From: Limisphaerales bacterium
Lineage (GTDB): Bacteria > Verrucomicrobiota > Verrucomicrobiia > Limisphaerales > UBA11358
DNA: 41,885 bases
Reading direction: 5' to 3'
NCBI GenBank assembly: GCA_003161635.1
Contig: PMOA01000078.1
Location: forward strand, 9,019-50,903
Positions 9,301 through 19,018 of the stretch are shown here, piece by piece; within the stretch, counting starts at the first letter, position 1; every line of letters starts with the position of its first letter. The notes beneath the pieces were generated by a model. It saw only the letters and a program-made list of their open reading frames with translations, did no database searches and was not told where the DNA came from. The position numbers and the translations under genes were made by a program.

Positions 9301-9477
9301 AGCCTGACCCTGACCTGGCCGCTCGTGTCCGCGGGCTTCACATTGCAATCATGCACGAATCTGGTTTTGGGCGGTTGGCTGAATGTGACATCGCCCGCGC
9401 CGCAAATCGTCGGCACCAATTATCAGATCGCGTTCCCGGTCACCAATGCGATACAATTTTTCCGACTGTCCGAGTAA
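6397..9477 (+). CDS. Secreted multidomain GH51 alpha-L-arabinofuranosidase
   Basis: This is a 1026-residue enzyme with a signal peptide of about 24 residues (ends SALAQ). Residues about 30-215 include a CBM4_9-like insert (GFEDGSTPVNW.., WQHFTMAL). The TIM barrel follows, with acid/base Glu365 in EIGNENHG and nucleophile Glu445 in FVGEYA, then the GH51 C-terminal beta domain to about 635. Three more modules are added: a BIG2-like Ig domain (about 640-720, MNPTVAMADANGIVSGTG), a LamG/concanavalin-like domain (about 732-948, HRYSFNDGTANDSVG ... GSIDEFRIYD), and a C-terminal module ending FFRLSE. Known GH51 enzymes remove arabinose side chains from arabinoxylan or arabinan. It is much longer than the usual 500-650 residues. 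It opens the operon, 18 bases before the next GH51. Confidence 0.93.
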   Translation: MKNLNQFVLAGVCLALGSSSALAQTGTVTIQANQPSANISSNLFGIFFEEINMAGDGGIYAELIRNRGFEDGSTPVNWTLVTNGVAAGSFALDTSLPLSPSNTHSLKLTKTSGTGSIGAANNGYYGVHLTNGATYNLGLYARAASGFSDSITVSLESTSGATTYASSTVSGLTTGWQHFTMALVPNATDPAARLALRISQNGSVYLDFVSLFPAVTFNNRTNGLRPDLANMLFNLKPSFMRFPGGNWVDGYGVANAYNWELTVGDPANRTPRSGAWGYMVDNGLGFHEYLQLCEDIGATPLLCVNAGMDGNQVAVPPSQLGPWVQLALDAIQYANGDTSTYWGAQRAANGHPAPFNLQYIEIGNENHGASYNTNYGIFYYAIKSNYPAIHVIVNSPNYSSDPIPSSAPLEIVDEHFYTSPAIYMAQTATRYDSYSRNGPKIFVGEYAVAYATPPNTFPATLQNAIAEAACMTGFERNSDLVQMTCYAPLFCNLNNPNWYPDLIYFNGTNVYGTPSYYVQQMFSVNRGDVVLPTSVSAPANTLYVSSSLVESSGQIIVKAVNFNSSAISTTFNLNGVASIASSATTIQLTGNSGDTNWFGSPPLIFPVTNSIGTAGTNFTISLSANSLTIFKLQGSGFSSVTNLQFQFLSPIHLNQSVPSTLSGQASGQTFNLAGNYAVTYASMNPTVAMADANGIVSGTGIGTTVIVASYAGISATQSVQVLPALPTPPTQLIHRYSFNDGTANDSVGNANGTFHNGSGASSISGGQLNLKGSTSDYVDFGPGIISTTNITTGAVTFEAWASFNSANTGWARLFDFGTSSGSSGANYIFLSPNNANNGGNARMAVTDSVGNGNETGFNINNLLGQTNLHLVAVFNPTPNRQFLGLYTNGVLAASTSTGSKQISSIKDVTSFLGHSHWSNDPGLNGSIDEFRIYDGELNTNQIAATDVLGPNQVLSTGSPPLSLTTTLTSLTLTWPLVSAGFTLQSCTNLVLGGWLNVTSPAPQIVGTNYQIAFPVTNAIQFFRLSE

Positions 9478-9495
9478 CCCTGAAATAAAAAAAAC

Positions 9496-11450
9496 ATGAA
9501 GAAATTCGCAATCTTGTCAATCTGTACAATAGTTTTGGCTTTTCATTCCCCGGCGGCTCCGACGTTCACAGTTGATGCCAGCCGCCCGGCGGGAAAAGTA
9601 AGCCCGCTGTTCTACGGCTTGATGACCGAAGAAATCAACCATAGTTACGATGGCGGTCTTTACGCCGAATTGATTCAGAACCGCGCCTTTCTCGACAGCG
9701 CAACCACGCCGGTTCATTGGTCGGTTATGAACGACGCCGATGCCGCGGCATCCATCGCCCTCGACCCCACAAATTCTGTCAATGACCAACTCACGAGCAG
9801 CTTGCGGTTGACCGTGACGAAGGCCGCCAAGGGTCACCCAGCCGGTGTGGCCAACAGCGGCTATTGGGGAATCCCGGTGCAGCCAAAGACAAGCTACCGC
9901 GCTTCGATTCTCGCCCGGGCAGATTCCAACTTCTCCGGTCCAGTGACGGTTTCCATCGTGAGCGACGACGGAGCAACCGTCTATGCGACGGAAAAAATCT
10001 CCGGGCTGGCGGCGGATTGGAAAAAATTTGAAGTGACGCTCAAGACGGGAAAAGTTCCGCCGACGGCGGCGGCGCGTTTGGTCATTACGCTGGACCATCC
10101 AGGCACGGTCTGGTTCGGCCTGGTGTCGCTTTTCCCGCCGACATGGAACGACCAGCCGAATGGTTTTCGCAAGGACCTGTTGCAAATGTTGGTGGACTTG
10201 AATCCGAAATTCCTCCGCTTCCCCGGCGGCAATTATGTTGAAGGTGACACCATCGAGACGCGCTTCGACTGGAAGAAAACCATCGGCCCGATTGAAGAAC
10301 GCCACGGTCATCCGTGTCCGTGGGGTTATCGCTCGGCGGACGGCCTCGGGCTATTGGAATTTCTGCAATGGTGCGAGGACATGAAGGCCGAGCCCGTGCT
10401 CGCGGTTTATGCCGGCTATTCGCTCAAAGGCGCGTACGTCAATCCGGGGCCGGACCTCGAACCCTATGTGAAGGAAGCGCTCGAAGAAATTGAATACGTG
10501 ACCGGCGATACCACCACGACCTGGGGCGCGTGCCGCGCGAAGGACGGCCATCCGGCACCGTTCAATCTGACTTACGTTGAGATCGGCAATGAAGACTTTT
10601 TCGATAAATCAAAAAGCTACGACGAGCGATTCGCGCAATTCAACGAATTGCCATCAAGGCAAAGTATCCGCAGTTGAAACTGATCGCCACCATCGGCAAC
10701 GACCAGCCTGCAACCAACCGTGTTCACAGCCGCAAACCGGAGGTGATGGATGAGCATTACTATCTGGCCACGGACGAATTCGTCCGCATGTCGCCCGGCT
10801 ATGCCAATAAATATGACCGTTCCGGCCCGGAAATTTTCGTCGGCGAATGGGCCGCGCACGAGGACGCCGCCGTCAAACCGTGGGAAGCCGCCGCGCGCAA
10901 ACAACCGCCGACGCCAACCATGAAAGCGGCAATTGGCGATGGTGTGTTCATGGCGGCGATGGAACGCAACGCCGACTTGATCAAGATGCAGTGTTACGCG
11001 CCGTTGCTCGTGAACGTGAATCCCGGCGCGCGCCAATGGCGGCCCGACCTCATCGGCTACGATGCGCTTTCGGCCTACGGCTCGCCGAGTTACTACGCCC
11101 TGCAGATGTTAAGCCGAAATCTCGGTGATGAAATCTTGTCCGTCACGTCGCACGAAACCGCCATCCAAGGCTCGGCGACGCGCGACAGCCAGATGGGTGA
11201 AATCATTCTCAAGCTGGTGAATCCGCAGCCGACCGCTGAACGGCTGAACATCGAAATCCAGGGCGTTGCCTCCCTTGCTTCCGAGGCCAGCGCCATCACC
11301 CTGGCGGGGTCTCCGGAGGATACAAATTCCATCAATCGTCCAAGAAATGTTGTGCCGGTCACGACAACGGTGAGCCAAGTCAAACCGCAATTTGTCTATA
11401 CGTTGCCACCAAACAGCATTGTCGTGCTCAAATTAAAAGCCTTTAGATGA
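9496..11450 (+). pseudogene. GH51 alpha-L-arabinofuranosidase split by a frameshift
   Basis: The first part (9496-10677) has a signal peptide (ends HSPAA), the CBM-like insert and half the barrel, with acid/base Glu366 in EIGNEDF. It stops after FAQFNE. The second part, open from about 10640 and ending at 11450, resumes with AIKAKYPQLKLIATIGNDQP and carries the nucleophile Glu (codon 10845-10847) in FVGEWA and the C-terminal beta domain. One missing A near 10643-10648 (GAATT for GAAATT) would account for the break. As read, the two catalytic residues are on separate frames, so no active enzyme would form. Otherwise the gene is complete and well conserved, so this is either a recent mutation or an assembly or sequencing error. 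It lacks the extra modules of the preceding GH51. Confidence 0.85.
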
Positions 11451-11575
11451 AATTCAAAGCTACCGCTGCCACCGTGCTCTGCCCGCTTGGATTCTGCATC
11501 ACCAGCGCCTCGCATGGCAAGCTGACAACGGCGACGGCACGTTCACCAATCCACCGCTTTACGCTGATTATACTT
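11447..11575 (+). pseudogene. 5' fragment of a GH43 gene
   Basis: The DNA closely follows the 5' ends of the GH43 genes at 1171 and 23926: an ATG with the signal peptide (VLC.LGFCITS), the GDGTFTNPPLYADY region in a shifted frame, then loss of similarity at CTGATTAT (about 11575), just before the catalytic YPDPD. It overlaps the end of the split GH51 by four bases (ATGA). Confidence 0.8.
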
Positions 11576-11630
11576 TGTCAAGTTCTTCGGCCTGAATCCA
11601 TGCTGAATCGCCGATTACATCCACAATTCC

Positions 11631-11806
11631 ATGACCAAGAACGTTACCGCCGGTAAGATTCCGGCCAACAAAAACTCCCGATTGCCCGCCGCGAAGCGTG
11701 TTAAGAATCTTCTGTCGCGTATGCCGCTGGCCGAGAAAGCCGCGCAAATGACTTGCGTCTGGCAGGAGAAGGCACAGAAGCTGGTGGATGCCGAGGGTAT
11801 CCACGT
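11631..11806 (+). pseudogene. 5' fragment of a GH3 glycosidase gene
   Basis: From ATG 11631 the frame reads a typical GH3 N-terminus (RLPAAKRVKNLLSRMPLAEK, AAQMTCVWQEKAQKLVDAEG) and then loses similarity, ending at 11838. It has no signal peptide, unlike the complete GH3 at 19019, and its sequence is of a different GH3 subgroup, so it is not simply a copy of that gene. It abuts the next esterase gene. The stretch 11576-11630 before it looks like another scrap of coding DNA that I could not place. Confidence 0.65.
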
Positions 11807-11836
11807 CTGCACGTTCAACCTTATCAAATCACTCAC

Positions 11837-14286
<2,450 letters not shown>

Positions 14287-14311
14287 GAATTTTGCCCAAT
14301 CCCTGCATCCA

Positions 14312-16426
14312 ATGAAAACTACCTGTTTCATCCTTATCGTTCTCGCCGCACTCGCTGCGGGAGCCCAAACGGCTGCTCCCAGCCAGCCCGTGACCGCCAC
14401 CATTGAAGCCTCCAAAACCGGCCCGCTGATTTCTCCTTATGTTTACGGCCAGTTCCTTGAACACGGCGGCAGCCTCGTTTACAACGGTCTGTGGTGCGAG
14501 ATGCTCGATGACCGCAAGTTTTACTACGCCGTGACGAACAGATCTGCGGATGACGGTCAGCCCGGGTCCGGCGGCGGACGCGGTCGCGGCGGCGGTGGCG
14601 TCTTCGGTCGGGGGTTCGGCGATCCGGGGCGGTGGAATCCGATCGGCCCGGTAGATTCCGTGGTAATGGATACCAGCCACCCGTTCGTCGGCGATCATAC
14701 GCCGTTGATTATGCTGGCCGGTAATGCCCCGCGCGGCATAAGCCAAACGGGCATTAACTTCGTTGAAGGCAAGACCTACAACGGCCGCGTCCAGTTGGCC
14801 GGCGATTGCACGGCCAAGGTTGCCATCAACATTGTCTGGGGCACCAACGCCGACGCCGTGCGGCAGACGGTTCCAATTGACAGATTGCGCGCCGACTACA
14901 AGAAATTGACGTTCTCATTCAAGGCCGAAAAATCCGGCGCGGCGCAATTTGAAATCGTCGGCACCGGCGCCGGTTCGTTCCATGTCGGCGCGGTTTCACT
15001 CATGCCCGCCGACAATCTCGACGGCTGGCGTCTCGATGCCATTGCCGCGCTCAAGAGTCTTCGCTCCGGTGTTTACCGTTTCCCCGGCGGCAATTTTGTT
15101 TCCGCCCATGAATGGTACTGCGCGATTGGCGACCCGGACAAGCGTCCGCCCATCTATGACCCGGTTTGGAGCAGGGGTCAGCCAGTAATTCAGCCCAACG
15201 ACATCGGCACGGATGAGTTTATGACGATGTGCAAACTCCTCGGTGTCGAGCCATATATTACGGTCAATGCCGGCACCGGTGATGACTGGTCCGCCGCGGA
15301 ATTGGTCGAATACTGCAACGGCTCCGTCTCCACACCGATGGGCAAATTGCGCGCGGCCAACGGCCATCCCGAACCGTATCACGTGAAGTTCTGGGGCATC
15401 GGCAACGAAGCGTGGGGTTACAGTTACCAGTATGGCGCCATGAAGCTCAATCAGTTTGAGTATAAGCACAACCAGTTTGCCAGGGCCATGAAGCAGGTGG
15501 ACCCAACCATCACACTGATCGCCAGCGGTGCCATGCCGGACACGATGACCGGTTCCAAGGAATCGTTGAACCTGGGCACCAATCTGGTTCCGCCTTACCT
15601 CTCACCGGCGGACTGGACCGGCGGACTGCTTTCAAACTGTTTCAACAACATTGACCTCATCAGCGAGCACTTCTACAACTACGGCGGCACGCACTTCAGC
15701 CTGGCCGAAGGCCGCCAGGTGCCGAACGATCCCAACGAACCCATTACGGACTGGATGCGCCGCCCCGCGAACCACATCCGCATCAAATACGAGGAATACA
15801 AGGACTACGAGAAATTGATCCCGGCACTCATCTTCCATCCAAAACCGCTGAACATTGACGAATGGGCCTACAGTTCCCGCGGCGCCAGTGTGAGTTATCC
15901 GGTTTATCCGTCCTACGCCTGGGTCTTCCATGAAATGTTCCGGCATTCGGATCTTTTCCAAATGGCGGCTTACACCTTTGCCACCTCGCTGCTGGCGCGC
16001 GATGGAACAAACGTCTCGCTCAATGCCAACGGCCTTGTCTTCAAAATCTACCGCGACCACTTTGGCTCCATCCCGGTCGAGGTTACCGGCAACTCACCCC
16101 AACCCCAACCCACCGATCCTCCGGGCGGCGAGCAACCCGTTGTCAACGCCGGCAGCCCCACTTTCCCCTTGGATGTCGTCGCCGCTTGGACCGATGATCA
16201 CCGGTTTCTCACGGTGGCGGTCGTGAATCCCACCAATGTCGAGCAACCCCTTAAACTCAACATGACCGGCGCCGCACTATCCGGCAAAGGCACGCTGTGG
16301 CGGCTCGCGTCCACTGAAGACAACGGCCAGAATCCCAGCATCAGCCGTTTGCCCGTTGATTCGATTCCCGGTTCGCTCACCTTGCCACGCTTCAGCGTGA
16401 GCATTTACGAGCTTCCGGCGAGATAG
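14312..16426 (+). CDS. Secreted GH51-type alpha-L-arabinofuranosidase
   Basis: This is a 704-residue enzyme with a signal peptide of about 18-20 residues (LAAGAQ). It belongs to the same superfamily as the two GH51s upstream but to a distinct subgroup (YVYGQFLEHGG, LWCEMLDDRKFYY). Acid/base Glu366 lies in GIGNEAWG and the nucleophile Glu517 in NIDEWAY. The N-terminal region has a Gly/Arg/Phe-rich insert at about residues 78-100 (SGGGRGRGGGGVFGRGFG). A linker (PQPQPTDPPGGEQP) precedes the C-terminal beta domain. It should remove arabinose side chains. Subgroup differences suggest another linkage preference or substrate size from the first GH51, which is inference. ATG 14312 is chosen because it opens the signal peptide. 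Confidence 0.9.
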   Translation: MKTTCFILIVLAALAAGAQTAAPSQPVTATIEASKTGPLISPYVYGQFLEHGGSLVYNGLWCEMLDDRKFYYAVTNRSADDGQPGSGGGRGRGGGGVFGRGFGDPGRWNPIGPVDSVVMDTSHPFVGDHTPLIMLAGNAPRGISQTGINFVEGKTYNGRVQLAGDCTAKVAINIVWGTNADAVRQTVPIDRLRADYKKLTFSFKAEKSGAAQFEIVGTGAGSFHVGAVSLMPADNLDGWRLDAIAALKSLRSGVYRFPGGNFVSAHEWYCAIGDPDKRPPIYDPVWSRGQPVIQPNDIGTDEFMTMCKLLGVEPYITVNAGTGDDWSAAELVEYCNGSVSTPMGKLRAANGHPEPYHVKFWGIGNEAWGYSYQYGAMKLNQFEYKHNQFARAMKQVDPTITLIASGAMPDTMTGSKESLNLGTNLVPPYLSPADWTGGLLSNCFNNIDLISEHFYNYGGTHFSLAEGRQVPNDPNEPITDWMRRPANHIRIKYEEYKDYEKLIPALIFHPKPLNIDEWAYSSRGASVSYPVYPSYAWVFHEMFRHSDLFQMAAYTFATSLLARDGTNVSLNANGLVFKIYRDHFGSIPVEVTGNSPQPQPTDPPGGEQPVVNAGSPTFPLDVVAAWTDDHRFLTVAVVNPTNVEQPLKLNMTGAALSGKGTLWRLASTEDNGQNPSISRLPVDSIPGSLTLPRFSVSIYELPAR

Positions 16427-16540
16427 GTGCAAGTCTGTCAATCGCATCCCAACCGACAAAAAGCTAACAATCCAAATGCCCGAAAAACTGGCAAAACGAC
16501 GAACAAAGTTCGCACTTCAAATCACGTGAACCATACTCCG

Positions 16541-17815
16541 ATGAAAACTCGCATCTTGAATCTCAACTTATACATCGGCCTGCTTGCGACTGCGCTGCTG
16601 GCCATTGGGGCCACGGCCCGGGCTGCCGACGCGCCCACCCTCAAAGACGCCTACAAAGACCATTTCTATGTTGGCGTGGCCATCAACCACACCATTGCGA
16701 CTGGCGCCGCAGTGCGGGCCGACAACGTCAACCGGACGGAGGAACGGGTCGAAAAAGACATTGCTCTTATCAAGGAACAGTTCAACCAGATCGCTCCGGA
16801 GAACGATCTGAAGTGGGCGTTGATCCATCCGCAGGAGGGTGCGGACGGCTATGATTTCGGCCCGGCTGACGCCTTTGTAAACTTCGGCGTGAGCAATCAC
16901 ATGTATATCGTGGGACACACGCTCGTTTGGCACGGCCAGACGCCAAACTGGGTGTTCGCGGGGACGAACCAGCCGCCGGAAGTCGCCAACGTTTCACCCA
17001 GCACCGTCACGAACATGAATGCGGTTGGGACAAATGCACCCGGCGGTCGCAGATTTGGTCGCGAGGGTTTTGGTTTTAGGGGACCACGCGGATCCCGCGA
17101 GGAGTTGCTCCAGCGGATGCGCGATCACATTCACACTGTGGTCGGCCGTTACAAGGGTAAGATCAAAGTCTGGGACGTCGTGAACGAGGCAATCGCTGAC
17201 CGCGGCACGAACACCTTGCGGAACTCGCTTTGGCTGCAAATCATCGGGCCGGACTTCATCGCCAAAGCTTTCGAATACGCCCACGAAGCCGATCCTGATG
17301 CGATCCTTCGCTACAACGACTATGGGTTGGAAAGCCCGGCAAAACGCCACAAATTCATCTCTTTGATCAAGTCGTTGCAGGCGCAACACGTTCCAGTCAT
17401 GGCCATCGGCTCACAAACGCACGTCAGCGTTTCTTCGCCGAGCTTTGAGGCTGAAGACCAGGCGCTGACGGAGTTGGAGACGCTTGGCTTGCCCATTCAC
17501 ATAACCGAACTCGACGTTAACAGCGCGCAAGGCGGCCAGCGTGATACCGGGGCGGACATCGCCAACAATGCCGCGACGACTCAGGGCGGCCTTGTCGATA
17601 ATGCCAATCAGCGTCTCGCTAATCAGTATGCCAACCTTTTTAGAGCGTTCCTAAAGCACCAAAATTCCGTGAAGGTTGTCACTTTGTGGGGAGTAAACGA
17701 CGGTGTTTCCTGGCGCGCCGGTGGTCGTCCGCTGTTGTTCGACGCCAATGACCAACCCAAGCCAGCTTTTGAAGCCGTTATCGCTGAGGCGAAGAAAGCA
17801 ACCGTTACAAAGTAG
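16541..17815 (+). CDS. Secreted GH10 endo-beta-1,4-xylanase
   Basis: This is a 424-residue enzyme with a signal peptide of about 28 residues (GATARAAD). The GH10 barrel shows NDLKW, the substrate-binding GHTLVWHGQTPNW, acid/base Glu216 in WDVVNEAI and nucleophile Glu323 in HITELDV. It cuts the xylan backbone. Between WVFAGTNQ and REELLQRMRDHI there is an extra stretch of about 45 residues (about 145-190), ending in a Gly/Arg/Phe-rich run (GGRRFGREGFGFRGPRG), where GH10 enzymes usually have a short loop. A second small insert lies after ELDVNSAQGG. It is the only backbone-cutting enzyme in the window. The 114-base gap before it is the second largest in the operon and might hold a processing site; nothing specific was seen. 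Confidence 0.93.
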   Translation: MKTRILNLNLYIGLLATALLAIGATARAADAPTLKDAYKDHFYVGVAINHTIATGAAVRADNVNRTEERVEKDIALIKEQFNQIAPENDLKWALIHPQEGADGYDFGPADAFVNFGVSNHMYIVGHTLVWHGQTPNWVFAGTNQPPEVANVSPSTVTNMNAVGTNAPGGRRFGREGFGFRGPRGSREELLQRMRDHIHTVVGRYKGKIKVWDVVNEAIADRGTNTLRNSLWLQIIGPDFIAKAFEYAHEADPDAILRYNDYGLESPAKRHKFISLIKSLQAQHVPVMAIGSQTHVSVSSPSFEAEDQALTELETLGLPIHITELDVNSAQGGQRDTGADIANNAATTQGGLVDNANQRLANQYANLFRAFLKHQNSVKVVTLWGVNDGVSWRAGGRPLLFDANDQPKPAFEAVIAEAKKATVTK

Positions 17816-17842
17816 CAACTCGCTACGAAACCCGGCATCCGT

Positions 17843-18883
17843 ATGGCTTTTATGCCTAAATCACTCATCCGCCCGCGTTTCTGCACATTCGGCTTTGTTC
17901 CGCTCCTGATCGCCGCTGTGGCGATTGCCCAAGTCCCGGATGGCGCAAGAACCGATGGTGGGCCGGCAGCCGATTCACCCGCGGCACCCAATGCCCCAGC
18001 AAATCCTGTTCACCGGGGCTCTGGAGGATTCGGTTTCAGCCGTCCTGCGCCGTTGCCGGCCGGTGTTAAAGCGGAGCGAAACATTCCTTACGTCGAGAAT
18101 GGTCACCCCAATGAGGTGTTGGATATTTTCCTGCCCGAACAGCCTTCCGACAAGCCGCTGGCGTTGATGATCTGGATTCACGGCGGAGCCTGGATGGGCG
18201 GCAACCAGGCCAGTCCGCTCGTGCTGTATCTGGTGAGCAAGGGCTTCGCCGTGGCCAGCATCCAGTACCGCTTTTCCTCGGATGCCATCTGGCCTGCGCA
18301 GTCTTGCGATTGCAAGGCTGCCATCCGCTTCCTCCGCGCCAACGCAGCCAAATATAACCTGGATCCCAATCACTTCGGGGTAGGCGGCGATTCCTCGGGC
18401 GGACATCTGGCTGCATTTGTCGGCACGAGCGGCGATGTGAGAGAAATGGAAGGCGATCTGGGCAACACCAATGTCTCCAGCCGCGTGCAGGCGGTTGTAG
18501 ATTGGTTTGGCCCAACCGACGTCACGTTCATGGCCCAGCAGTCAGGGCCTCACAGCATGATCCGGCACGATGCTCCCGATTCTCCCGAATCGCGGCTCCT
18601 GGGTGGACCGGTGCAAGAGAAGCGCGATTTGGCCAGGACGGCAAATCCGTTGACCTATATTGACAAAAACGATCCTCCGTTCCTGATCATGCACGGCGAC
18701 AACGATCAACTGGTCCCGCTGGGACAGAGTGTGGTTTTGGCCAAAGCCCTGATTGACGCCGGCGTCGAGGTGACCATGAAAACGATCCCCGGGGCCGGTC
18801 ACGAAGGTCCGCAGTTCCGCAACGCGGAAAGCCAGCGGCTGGTTGAGGAATTCCTTTCACGAAAGCTCAAGGTGGACAAGTAA
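17843..18883 (+). CDS. Secreted alpha/beta-hydrolase esterase (BD-FAE/HSL-like), likely xylan de-esterifying
   Basis: This is a 346-residue protein with a signal peptide (VPLLIAAVAIAQ). A Gly/Ala/Pro-rich region follows (residues about 30-70). The hydrolase then shows the oxyanion motif HGGAWMGG, nucleophile Ser184 in GGDSSGG, Asp288 in HGDNDQLVP and His320 in GAGHEGP. The fold family includes bifunctional acetyl/feruloyl esterases found in xylan loci. Given its place between GH10 and GH3, removal of acetate or ferulate is the likely job. It differs in fold subgroup from the two CE1 esterases, so the operon has two independent kinds of esterase. A second in-frame ATG at 17852 is also possible as the start. 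Confidence 0.85.
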   Translation: MAFMPKSLIRPRFCTFGFVPLLIAAVAIAQVPDGARTDGGPAADSPAAPNAPANPVHRGSGGFGFSRPAPLPAGVKAERNIPYVENGHPNEVLDIFLPEQPSDKPLALMIWIHGGAWMGGNQASPLVLYLVSKGFAVASIQYRFSSDAIWPAQSCDCKAAIRFLRANAAKYNLDPNHFGVGGDSSGGHLAAFVGTSGDVREMEGDLGNTNVSSRVQAVVDWFGPTDVTFMAQQSGPHSMIRHDAPDSPESRLLGGPVQEKRDLARTANPLTYIDKNDPPFLIMHGDNDQLVPLGQSVVLAKALIDAGVEVTMKTIPGAGHEGPQFRNAESQRLVEEFLSRKLKVDK

Positions 18884-19018
18884 CCGACACCTTCGTTCGT
18901 CACCCATGCCATCGTTCATTACACCGGCAAGGCGGTCACCGTCAGAACCAAGCAATAGTCAAACCATTACTTTGTTATAGAAACCGAGTGTGATATTCAC
19001 CTCCAAAGAGTATAAATT

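Noticed and set aside
10640-10680. Programmed ribosomal frameshift to make a full GH51
   Set aside because: There is no slippery heptamer, no downstream structure was noticed, and the other GH51 genes need none.
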